Assembly (NCBI RefSeq): GCF_000203815.1
Contig: NW_004457737.1
Location: forward strand, 1,798,001-1,862,000
Length of the DNA: 64,000 bases
From: Cavenderia fasciculata
Taxonomy: Eukaryota; Evosea; Eumycetozoa; Acytosteliales; Cavenderiaceae
Direction of reading: 5' to 3'
Shown here: piece by piece, positions 12,418 through 23,400 of the stretch
Layout of the letters: each line of letters opens with the position of its first letter
Numbering within the stretch: position 1 is the first letter of the stretch
Translations under genes and position numbers: made by a program
The notes under the pieces: model-generated
Told to the model about the DNA's origin: nothing
Seen by the model: only the letters and a program-made list of their open reading frames with translations
The model's database searches: none

Positions 12418-13079
12418 CACAGAGACGGAAGTTCACAGCCCTAAAAAATATGCAAGAGCTCTTGCAATGAATTGAAGTAATTTGATTATGTGTAACAAAC
12501 AATATTGTCTGTCTCGTTCAACGTTATTTATATAATCAGATTTAATACCCTTTTCCGAAATGACAGACAGAAGATATAAAACGGCGCACCTAGGCGTCTC
12601 CCAACATTTTAGATTCACCGAATTTCGATGATTCGACGTACAGTAATAATTTACGATAATGGATCGGTCCAGCAAGGCATGCACGTACAATGTCCTTGAA
12701 GTCCCATTACAAGATACTTTTTTCAACAACAACAACAATAATAATCAATACATAAAAGATCGATGAATCTGCTACGGAGAAAAGGAAAGAAAGGTGTTTG
12801 AAATTCAATTCAAGTATTATTATTATTATTTAGAACAAGCAAACACAATATTGTATTTGTTTAATACATCAATCAATCACTCAATCAAAGCAGAATCCAT
12901 TCAAAACTTGAAAAGTCCTTTCACTTTAAATTGGCTTTCTCTCTCTTGTTTGGTACAATCACGTGTATAATCAATCAATAACAAAACAATACTACTTCTT
13001 TAATTTACGAATATACATTTAAAGAAGAACAAAGATTTGTGTAAGTATTCAGTGTTTTGTACAAACAAATAATAGATAT

Positions 13080-13095
13080 GTACGCGTGCGCGTAC
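13080..13095. repeat. CpG-rich inverted repeat
   Basis: GTACGCG and CGCGTAC arms flank a central TG, in otherwise AT-rich DNA 218 bp before the ATG of the F-box-like gene. The composition contrast suggests a binding site. It is unproven. Confidence 0.5.
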
Positions 13096-13312
13096 GATGC
13101 TATACCTCTTCAGGAAAAAGCGATACGAACCAACCCAACTTTTTGTTGAAATATGGTTTAGCAATCAATTCAATATGTTTGTTCGCTTTTTTTTTTCAAT
13201 CATTATTATTTACGGATACCAATTCCAATTAGATATAAATATTAATCTTCTTTTATTATAATTATTACTATTATTATTATTACTATTATTCTTTAAAGAA
13301 ATACAACAAACT

Positions 13313-15142
13313 ATGAAATCATTGAAAAGTCTTTATTTTTCACTTACAACTTCAAACAAAAAATTAAATGAAAATACGGTATCTAATTTAGATCAAGATG
13401 ACCACCAAGATCAAGAGGACGGTAGTGGTGGAGATGGTAGTGAACATACAAATACCTCCAAAAATTATTCAAAATCCTCAAGGAGTAGATACAAAAAAGG
13501 CCATGAAAGAACATTATCGGGAAATGAAATCAATGTTGAAGAGTTGGTATACCGAGAAGAGGAAAGGAAAAGACTGGAAATATTAAACCAAGAAGAAGAG
13601 GAAAATAGATTGTCGGTATTACCATGGATCATTCAATGTTATATCATTGAATTGTTTATGCATGCACCTTCAGAGGTGAGGACCGACCGTCTTGGAAAGA
13701 TTACATTCAACAAACTAAACACTCGTAATCCATTGATATATGTCTGTCGTAAATGGTTTGGTCAATGTTCAAAGATATTCCAACGAGACGGTGCTATACC
13801 CTTTAGACCGACAATGAGTGTCACCGAGTTTTCGACACACTTTGCCTCGGTCAATTGTCTAGCCAACCATATCAACACCTTGGTCCTAACCAACGAGTAT
13901 GAACCACCCGTCCAACCCCGAGCCAAGTTTTTCAATCCACAACGAAGAACCAGTCGCACAGACTATCTCTCGAGGACAGGTCCCAAGGACGGCGACTTTT
14001 ACGCCAAGGTCAGACACCTAGTCATCGAAGAGAACGAGTCTGTTATTAGTGATATGATGTGTAATACTTTGGTAGTTCTTTTTGGCACTAAAGATATATG
14101 GATACAGTCGATCACTTTGTACAGCTCATTATACGTGCCAATGGTCGCACCGTACCTTGGTAGTGTCCAGTCGCTCACTATTACCCTCACCACTCTTTCA
14201 TGCCAACACACATTACTCGAAGCACTCCAAATCGCCGAGTCATTGACCCATCTCACCGTCATTGTTGACATGGGTGGACAACTGTCATCCGACTTTTTCC
14301 TCCAACTTCCCACCACTCTGCGCTCACTGCAAGTCCAGACCACCTCGAGACATCGTACCAACTATCTGATGAACTCTCTTGACCTATGTAACTTTGTCCA
14401 ATTCTCAAGATACCCAAATCTCAACCGTCTCTCCTTGTCTCCCAAAGTCGTATTTGACCCTTCCAATCTAATCACCCATCTCAACAAAGACACAACCCAA
14501 ATCACAGATTTATCTGAGTTTATGCTAGAGTTTACACCAGAGGTTCACTCACTCTTGAAAACTCAACCCAAGATTACACACTTTAATATCTTTGTATCGA
14601 CCAACAGCATAGCAGATAGTAGTGTCGACATTTTAAACAACAACTCTACAAACCATCATTTTACCATTAGTTCAATGCCAACCGTTTCTTGTTTTGAACC
14701 TATAACAATACATGACAAGATTCAAACTCTTAAAATCGTTTCATTTGGTCTGTCTGACGAATCAAAGCTTATAGTCTCAAATATTCTAGATAGTTTACAC
14801 AATCATAGAGATTTGTATTCGTTGTATTTGGAAGTAGGACAAATCAATGAATCTATACTCAATTCATTGGTTAGACTATTAGACAAGAATCGGTCTATTA
14901 CACGTCTATATTTGTTGCCCAAAGGTGCATCGGATGATATTCCACTAACTGGATTTTTCAACCAACTTCCAAGAGACCATCTATTGAATCTTCTCCAAAT
15001 CATTGCAACCACCAAAACAATCAATACCGTCATTATGCCATCCAACCTAATTTCACACAAAGATCCAATCAACAATGAATTACCAAAACAATTTGATTTT
15101 GTAAATAGTTTTTGGTTTACAGTTTTAATTAGATATAAATAA
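13313..15142 (+). CDS. F-box-like / leucine-rich orphan protein
   Basis: A single exon of 609 residues. The N-terminus is charged and disordered (about residues 15-95). A segment LSVLPWIIQCYIIELFMHAP near residue 100, followed by ICRKWF-like VCRKWFGQC, resembles an F-box helix pair. The rest consists of repeated leucine-rich units (for example SLTHLTVIVDMG, TLRSLQVQTT). This is the layout of the many dictyostelid F-box/LRR-like orphans, which would link a substrate to an SCF ubiquitin ligase; that role is inferred. A second gene of similar layout is at 55865. The 3' end is 57 bp from the convergent kinase-like gene. Confidence 0.75.
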   Translation: MKSLKSLYFSLTTSNKKLNENTVSNLDQDDHQDQEDGSGGDGSEHTNTSKNYSKSSRSRYKKGHERTLSGNEINVEELVYREEERKRLEILNQEEEENRLSVLPWIIQCYIIELFMHAPSEVRTDRLGKITFNKLNTRNPLIYVCRKWFGQCSKIFQRDGAIPFRPTMSVTEFSTHFASVNCLANHINTLVLTNEYEPPVQPRAKFFNPQRRTSRTDYLSRTGPKDGDFYAKVRHLVIEENESVISDMMCNTLVVLFGTKDIWIQSITLYSSLYVPMVAPYLGSVQSLTITLTTLSCQHTLLEALQIAESLTHLTVIVDMGGQLSSDFFLQLPTTLRSLQVQTTSRHRTNYLMNSLDLCNFVQFSRYPNLNRLSLSPKVVFDPSNLITHLNKDTTQITDLSEFMLEFTPEVHSLLKTQPKITHFNIFVSTNSIADSSVDILNNNSTNHHFTISSMPTVSCFEPITIHDKIQTLKIVSFGLSDESKLIVSNILDSLHNHRDLYSLYLEVGQINESILNSLVRLLDKNRSITRLYLLPKGASDDIPLTGFFNQLPRDHLLNLLQIIATTKTINTVIMPSNLISHKDPINNELPKQFDFVNSFWFTVLIRYK

Positions 15143-15199
15143 TTTAATAAATAATTTAATGTTTGTAATTGTAATTGTAATTAACTATCTTTTCTTTAT

Positions 15200-16563
15200 T
15201 TATAAAATTTTACAACATTTATAACATGTTGGTTTTTTAACAATCTTCTTCTTCTTCATATTTAACTTCTTTGTCATCTTCTTTTGTTTCTTCTCTTCAT
15301 TTTTTTCCTCATCTAAAGAAAATTCTAGTCTAAGAGATTTAATGTCTGTTCTAGAATATTTTATGAGGTCTCTAAAGAATTGAGGCAATTCTATTTCCCT
15401 CCAAGATTTTAAAACAAGGTCTGGTCGATCAGACTCGATTGAAAGTATAGTTGATCGGATTGCTGGACAAGACATTAAGATGAAGGTCTTTACAAATGAC
15501 TCATTGTCATCAAATTTGGTGGCAAATATTAATTTCCCGTGATCCATTAGATCTAGAATCCTGTCTGAAGCAGTATAGTATGTTCCAGTGTAAACCTCCT
15601 GATCCTGTTTATCCTCAAAAACAGCTGAACCCCAATCAATGAGAATTGGCATTCCAAAAGGATCAATGATAATGTTTGATGCTCTGACATCTCGATGAAT
15701 GATACCTTTTTTATGAATTCTTCCTAGAGTGTCTAAAATCTAAGTTGAAGTTGGATATTGCAACCATGGGATTATTGGTTAGTACCTAAAGATATGCTCA
15801 AACCTTTTTAAAATCTTACAGTTGAGAAATGAAAAAAGGAATAGTTTTCAATAGTGAAAGGTTCTCCAACAGGTTGAGTAGCTATCCAATTGTAACCATG
15901 ATCAATGAGTTTTGGAACATATATAATATTATTATTGTCAATAATCGCCTCCATTATTGAAAGTTCATGATCTTTGGCCGTAGTGGTCTGGAAAATTTTG
16001 AGTATATACTTCTTTGTCTTTTTTGTTGGTGATTGACAAGACCAGACCTGAAATGCCAGATCCAAGGAGATGGATGTTTTCATGCATCAATGGCCCTGGA
16101 TATTCTTTTTTAAGACTCTTTTTCAATCTTCTGGACTTTTGGGTTGTTGGTGTTGTAGATTCTAGATCTATTAAAATAGAAATAGAAATAACATAATTTA
16201 GTTTAAATTATAATTAAATCTGTTTAAATAAGATGATAATTTTAATTTCTACATACAATGTATTATTGCCAACATGGGGTAATCAATTCTTTGACGTTGA
16301 TTGGTTTCTTTTTCATTTAAAACTTTAACTTCAATTTCTTTTAAACTCTTGTCTATTTTACTTTCCAGTTCTAACAAGACCATGTCTTCACCTTGTTTTA
16401 AACGATTGTATAAAAGAATACGATTGTTGGCAGGGACTTGTAGTAGAATGCTTTTTCTAATTGGTCTGATTAGGTCATAGTTGTGTTTAACATCAACAAA
16501 TTCTATTTTGGCGAAATGATTTCTACAATACACATAACCTATGAATGTTATTGGTTCATCCAT
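15200..16563 (-). CDS. header-domain / protein-kinase-like protein (one frame break)
   Basis: Exons in transcript order: 16563-16257, 16167-15820, 15739-15200; about 397 residues if one base is removed at a T6 run (16019-16024). Exon 1 encodes an N-terminal module with VYCRNHFAKIEFVDV at residues 11-25. The same module begins the genes at 34065 and 58359, and in all three it ends at a phase-1 intron. Exons 2-3 encode a kinase fold: glycine loop LLGSGISGLV, probable beta-3 lysine in YILKIF, catalytic loop HRDVRASN, DWG in place of DFG (LIDWGSA), then GTYYTASDRIL. The key Lys, Asp and Asn are present, so activity is possible despite divergence. The C-terminus is Lys-rich (KKMTKKLNMKKKK). A ubiquitin-like header joined to a kinase recalls Crinkler-type proteins; that link is inference. 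Confidence 0.7.
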
Positions 16564-16916
16564 GACAATAGTAATATATAATAACTACAATTACTATATG
16601 TAGCATTTTGAGTGTTTCTCTTTTGTTCAAAAATGTATTAATTATTATTGTATACCTCCTCCTTTTTTTTTTTGATTACAATAATAAATCGTCAGTCCCT
16701 TTTTTTAAAAAAAAATCAAGACCAAAAGATTAGATTCCACAAATCAACATGATACTAAATATTTTTTAATTTTTTTCTATTTTTTTTATTTTTAAATAAT
16801 TATTATTAAAATACCTTTTTTAATTTACCAATATATATGTTCAAAATATTTGTGTTTTGTTCTTTACTATTATTATTATTTCTATTCTTATTATTATTAA
16901 TATTTTTTTTTTAAAA
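16564..16916. other. gene-free interval, 353 bp
   Basis: Very AT-rich with long T and A runs. It serves as promoter of the header-kinase gene and 3' region of eIF3c. No coding exon is seen. Confidence 0.7.
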
Positions 16917-19668
16917 TTATTTCTTTCTATTTTGTTGTTTACGTTGGTGATGATTGTTATTGTGGTGGTGATTGTTATTGTGGTGGTGTGAAGTAGCGCC
17001 AGATGGACCAGAAGAGGTTTGGGCAGCACCGGCATTTGTATTGATTTCATCAAACTTTTTGTTACGGAAACTGCCAAACTTGATATCGTAGATTCTTTCG
17101 TTTTGTTCGACAAAGTTGATGAGCGACTCTGAGTAGTTGAGGGCGAGGTGTTGTAACTTGGTTTGTTCGGAACGATGGAAGGTGATGGTTTCGGTCGAGT
17201 GTTCCCAAGAGGCAGAGATGTCGTGGTTGGCCATCATCTTGGAGACGACAGAGTGGACATGGTTCTTTGGTAGACTGAAACGCTCGGCCAATTCGTCGAG
17301 ACGCATAGTGTCATAGTAGACCGAGTAGGTGTAGAGGAAAGTCTTGAGACTGACTTCTTGAACGATACGCTTGAGACGCTCGAGTACCTTTTCTCCGTCT
17401 TGGATGACGGTCCACAACTTGAGGGTCGAGAGCAACTTGATGGTGGTTTGGTAGTCGCCAGTGGCGAGGGCCTTGGACGAGGCATAGATGATGTCCTTGA
17501 AGGTGTCGGGTGGTGGGATAAAGACTTGCTTGTCGAGGTGATCCATGTGACGTTGGTAGAATTTACAGATCTTGAGCTTCGAGTCAAATGGACGCGAGGC
17601 ACTTTGTGGCACGGCAATCAACATACCAGAGATGAGGTTGACAGTCTCGATAACGTCGAATGGGATGTGCATGTGTCCTGGCAACACTCTTTGCTTCTCT
17701 TCAATCTCACGGAGTGGCTCCTTTTCGTGGAACTTGGTGTAGGCAGAGAGACCTTGAGCGAGCAACTCCTTACGCAAACCGGAAAACTCGGCCAAACAGT
17801 TTTGAGCTTCGGCAATGTAGCCGTTTCTAAAGGCACAGAGACCGACTTGGACCATAGCACGATTGAAGAGGATTTGGGCTTGGATGTCCATCAAGGTGGG
17901 GTTGTCTTGGAGATGGGACATGAGCATCATATCACGGGCTTCATGGAAACGGTTGTGGATGGCGTTAAAGTAGATGTTGAGCAAGATGGTACGGGCGTTG
18001 AGACGCATGTCACCATGTTGGTAGATAAAGGCACTCAACTTTTTGATGGTCGATTCTTGGTCGATACCGAGATGGTAGATGTGTTCGAGACGACGGATGG
18101 CAGCACGTGCAGCCTTGTCGTTTTGGTTACCTTGTTCGAGGTAGGTTTGAACGGCGGCACCAATCTCGAGGAGGATTGACTCGTCGGCAAGACGCTCAGT
18201 GTACTCGGCCGATGGGAAGGTCAAGTGTTGGAGCGACTTGTTGAGCTCTTCATCGAGACGCTCAAAGAGCGAGAGAAGGTTGCCACGGATGTAGACGTTG
18301 CCTGGGACACGGTTTGGCTCGTCTTGTTCGCTGATGAGTACAAATTGTTTGTTCTTTTCCAACAAGCTGATGATGAGTTTGATGTTGGAGGCGGCACGCT
18401 TCCAGGCTGGACTGGCCATCGACACTTGGATGGTTGGGGCAAGATCAAACAAGGCGTTGACGACGTTGTACAAGATGCTAAAGGTGTCTTCGTCTTCCTT
18501 GACGTGCACCAAGAGACCCTCCAAAAGGTCGATTTGGATGTTGGCATTGGTACCCTTCTTACCACGTTGGTTGAGGATGTCCTTGAGCTTTTGGTGGACT
18601 TCAGCACGTGACAATTGCTTTTGACCGGCGGTTTCGGCTGGGGCGGCGGCGGCGGGCGACGAGGCAGCCTTTTCTTGCTTGAGCTTGGCCTTTTGGTCAT
18701 CATTCTTACGTTTGGTGGTGGTGGCGACCTTCTTGTCGGTCTTGGTGTCGGTCTTTTTCATCCAACGCTTAGACTTGTCAACCTCTTCGCCAACGTCAGA
18801 GTCGTCGCTCGAATCACTGTCGTCACTGTCGTCGCTGTAGTCGTCAGAGTCGTCTTCAGAGTCGTCTTCAGAAGAAGAGTCTGATGCGGCGGCACCACCC
18901 GACTTGAACCAGCCATTCTTGGCAGCGGCCTTTTTGGCGGCGCCAGCAGCTGGCTTCTTTGGAGCAGCCTTCTTTGGGCCGTCGCTGTCGTCGTCAGACT
19001 CACTCTCGCTCAAGTCAGAGTCGTCGCTCAAATCACTCTCTGAGTCGTCGCTGTCCTTGTTGGCACTCTTTAACAAGTCGGGGTTGTCTCTGTAGACCTT
19101 GACTTGAGCCTCGTAGGCTGGTAATGTCTTTTTCAACTTTTGCTTCAAGGTTTGATGTGCCTTGACGTTCTTGCTGTTCATCTTCTTCTTGCTCGATTCA
19201 TCCAAATTCAAAGATGTTTCAATTAAATATAATGCCTTGACTAATCCTGGTGGTACACCTTCCTTTTTGATAACATTGGTTGATTTTTCAATAAACTTGA
19301 TCATATTTTCAAAATCTACAAAATAATAATAAAAAGAAGATGGTTAATCATCATTAGCGTCCTAAAGATCCCGAATCTGTGTACACAGTCCCAATTTGTT
19401 CTGTATAGAGGTATATTTTACCATTCAAGATTGCGCTCCAATCGTTCATGTTGATATGATTCTTAATGTCGTTGAAACTCTTGTCTAATTGTTCCCATGT
19501 CTTGTCCTTGGCAGACTTTACAACTCTCTTGACTTCAACCTCATCTTCAGAAGAAGAGGCAGCGAAACGATTTACTCTCTTTTGTTGTTGGGCTGCGCCT
19601 GAATCTGATGATGATGACTCTGAATCACTATCTGATTCTGAATCTGATCTTTGAAAGAAACGTGACAT
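16917..19668 (-). CDS. eif3C: eukaryotic translation initiation factor 3 subunit C
   Basis: Two exons, 19668-19422 and 19315-16917 (phase 1 junction), give 881 residues, close to the usual eIF3c length. The protein is a core subunit of eIF3, which bridges the 40S subunit, eIF1 and eIF5 during start-site selection. The start MSRFFQRSDSESDSDSESSS is the conserved eIF3c opening. A low-complexity acidic Ser/Asp region follows (about residues 180-280), then the conserved helical body. The C-terminal PCI/winged-helix domain includes LDELAERFSLPKNHVHSVVS. The tail is Asn/His-rich. Codon use is GC-rich, as expected of a highly expressed gene, and this creates long antisense open frames that are not genes. 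Confidence 0.96.
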
Positions 19669-20438
19669 CTTTTCTAGAAAGTAAATTTATCTATATAAAT
19701 AAAAATAACAATAGTATAAGAATAGAATAGAATTGGAGTTAATAACAATTGGATAGATCTAAACAATCCATCAATCCATCCATCCATCAATCCATCAACC
19801 AAATCACCATATTATTGCTACTACCACACAATAAAAGACGACACTGACGACAACCTGTTTATGAAAAGTTTGTTCACAAGTAGTCGTGTACAAATAGTAT
19901 AATGTTATCTTGTTTGTCATCTGCTATACTATCTGTCCTGTTGTCTGTCTATCTGTTGTTTGTGTTTGAATATATGTCTTTGGAATGGTTGATGGAAGGA
20001 GGTGCACAATTGATTGTGTGATTGATTCTTTCTTCCTATAGTCAACGATTTGTATGACATACATAATAATATTAATCGGATCGGGTATACTGATTAAAAC
20101 TAAACTTGAATTGATTGGATAAGAGAGATATATAGAGGATGACTGTCTTCTTTTCTCTTTCTTTAATACTTCTCAACAACTACAAGCCTGTTATTATTAC
20201 TACTATATAAAATTACCTGTCTTCATGATCGTTTTTGATGCTCACTACAAAAAAAAAAAAAAAAAAAACAATTTTTTTCAATTTTCTTCTGAAGGGCGAA
20301 CAAGACGACACAGAGAGGATCCACACAAAATGACAGACGATCGGAGTAAGATTGAGAAAACGATAGGATCTATTGGTTGTATTTGTTTGTTTCTATTTAT
20401 AATATTATTATTATTTATTTTGTTCCATTTCTATTTAT
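19669..20438. other. gene-free interval, 770 bp
   Basis: Promoter of eIF3c followed by the 3' region of nup205. Contains CCAT/ATCC microsatellite-like DNA near 19767-19800 and an A19 run near 20250. No coding exon is supported. Confidence 0.65.
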
Positions 20439-23400
20439 TTATTTATTAAAAATATCTTGTAATTTTTTAATTAATAATTCAATCATTAGAGTTTTGTTTG
20501 GCATATTGTGAAGACAGTCGAAAAGTCTCTTGTGGAAAGCTGGAACCTCAGTGTCAAAACTAGTCCAGAGTTTGGTTAAAAAGTCTTTGGCTTCAACTGG
20601 TGATAACTCTCCTTCTTGTTGTTGTTGAATCATTGATTTGATAAAACTGGAATTATTAAATGATGATTGATTAAGTGCGGCCGCATTATTATATGGAACT
20701 ACTTGAGAGTTATTATTATTATTATTATTAGTATTGTTGTTGTTGTTATTATTGTTATTTGTAACTCCCTTTAAATATGAAAATACTGATGACATGAATT
20801 TACCAGTTGATGATTGTTGTTGATCATTATTATTATTTAAAAATATATCTTGTTGTTTTTTGTTGTTGTTGTTGTTGTTGTTTGATAATTCATTTAAGTT
20901 GAGGATTGGTTGTTGTTGGCTTACAAAAGATGATGAGAATGTAGATGATGATAATAATGGTGAAGTAGTATTATTATTATTATTGGACAATGATGATGCA
21001 TTAGTCATTAGACCATGAATAAATAGACCTTGTACCGAGACTGTAAAGTGGTAGGCATGGGTAACAATGACTAATAACAAAGTCTCAATAACCTCTTTTA
21101 ACAAATCACTATTGTGGTGTCTAAATGCCAAACGTTCTGTGAGCTTCTTGATGACCATTTGGTTGCGCTGCGACACTTCAAGGTCTTGGTAGGACTGGTC
21201 GTCATGCAAGATTTGCTTTAATTGGTAGTTGGACAGATTGTCTACATTTTCAATCGAGTGTTTCAAAAACTCTACAATTTCCAATGACTTGGAATACGAC
21301 ACCAAACACTCCTTCATATATTTGATTGGTACATCTAAACTTGGTAAAACAGAGTTTTGTAATGTTCCATTTCCTGATAATAATGTAGATTTAATAGTTG
21401 AACCAAAACATGCTGATCCGAATTTTGAGTCTAGACAAATAATAAATTAATTAATTAATAAATAAATATTTTCATTTTTTGATTTGTTTTCTTTTCTTTT
21501 CTTTTCTTACTTTGAATAATTGAAACTCTTCTACAATATAAAATAATGTCACGACAGATAAGAGTAATGAGATGGTTCATTTCAACGTCAAAGATGGTTG
21601 GTTGTTCCTTTTGGTTTGTGAAATCGACACTTTGGTAAGAGGCTATTTCATCTTCGTCGAGGTTACTATCGTCTCTGTCCTCTTTGATCTTTGATTTCAA
21701 ATGTCTGCTGTACTTGCCAAAGAGAGAGAGGATGGCTGAGTGGAAACGGGTAAAGTGGGCCTGTGTCTTTTCAGACTGGTAGTTTTGGGCAATCAACTTG
21801 CTGTTTTGTGACAAGAGGTGGACAGAGAGCTGGAGGATGGTCAACGAGGTGTTGGATGGAGGATGGGCATCTTGGAGAATAAACTTAAAGAGGTCGGAAT
21901 GCTCGGCCATGAGTGATTGGACTTGTGCATAGATATCGACACGTTCATGTGGGAAGTTGAACAGAGAGACGAGTAGACGGAACAAAGGGATGATGAGTGA
22001 GGCGTATGGCGACATGGAAAGATCCGATGGGACGTGTGACAGGAATGAACAGGCTGAAAACGAGGCAACAATGTTGGAAGCCATCAATAATCGGATACCG
22101 TCAATGTTTTGGGCCACTCGGATCAATAGAGACATTTGACTGTCATAGACACGAAGGTCGCGGGCATCCAATTGCTCCCATCTCTGAAGGGTGTTTGTGC
22201 ATTGACCAATAATCGAAACAATGGCATTGCGATCATCCAATGCTCTGAGTGTCTTGTTTGATCTAATACCATCCAAAGCTACCAAAAGCTCCATACAACT
22301 GGTAGCAGCAATCTTCCAACCACCAGAGAATGAACTGCAATCAGAGATTAACAATCTAACAAATCTATCATCAACCTTGTTCAACAATAATATATTATGT
22401 TTTTCAATTGATTTTATATTATGAATGGTTGTATTATTACCATTTAAATCATTTGTTTTGTTTTGATCAAATGAATGAGTTAAACTAGAAAAAAAAAATT
22501 AAATTAATTAATTATATTATTAATAATTTTCTTTTTGTTTACTTACGTCAAATATTTAATGATACAAGTATAAGCAATACCTCTAATTGGTTGATAAGAA
22601 GATCTAAGGATAGTTTGAATTAAACCTTCGAAAATTCCTTTAACCTTTGATTCCAAGATATCATTGAAATTGTTTGATAGTTGGAAAGTATCCTTTTTCA
22701 TCTTGAGAACATAAAACAATGTCAAAATGGTATAACCCAAAGAGATTCCACATGTAATTGGATATTTTTCATTTGAAAATTCCATTACCAATCTTTGTAA
22801 TAATGTTAATGGTATCATTTCATTCATTGATCTAAAAATAAATAGGATAGAATATTAATATTTTAACAATCATTAATCATTTTTCTTTTTTTCTTTTTTT
22901 CTTTTTCTTCTTTTTCTTCTTTTTTTTTAACATACATTAAAGTATCAACTTGTAATAAAGCTTCATTTACAAATAATTTCCAACCTTCGAGAGCACGAGT
23001 TTTAGAATCTACCAAAGTGATGGTTGCATTGAGACGAGCACAAATTTCCAATTCTCTGTCAATGTCTTGAACGTTGGTGAAACGTGGATCAGACTCTAGA
23101 TGCTTGCGGACGAGTGGAAGATTGACGATTTGACAATCACGGTAATTGACCAAGCAAGAGGCTTCGAGGACAGGGATGAGTTCGAAAATACGTGGTTTCT
23201 GGAGCTCGGCAAACTCAAACTCAATGGCATTGAATACTTGGAGAATCTCGAGTGCGTTGCTGTTGTAGGTGTTGCCGTTGCCACCACGACCGTCTCCGCC
23301 GACCAACAAACTCATAAAGTAGTTTTTGATAAGTGGGTCGGATCCGCAGTGCATGGTGGTGGCCATGGTCTTGAGCAACCACGACAACGCCGAGATGTGT

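Larger units (their letters stand above)
12037..13312. other. divergent intergenic interval, 1.28 kb
   Basis: The shared upstream region of a minus-strand and a plus-strand gene. It contains a possible orphan exon (12358-12417), a patch of higher complexity at 12430-12770 without a convincing gene, and a CpG-rich palindrome at 13080-13095. Confidence 0.55.

Noticed and set aside
17358-18179. Long plus-strand open frame (273 codons) opposite eIF3c
   Set aside because: It is antisense to conserved eIF3c codons, and its existence follows from their GC-rich codon bias. No splice or family signal.
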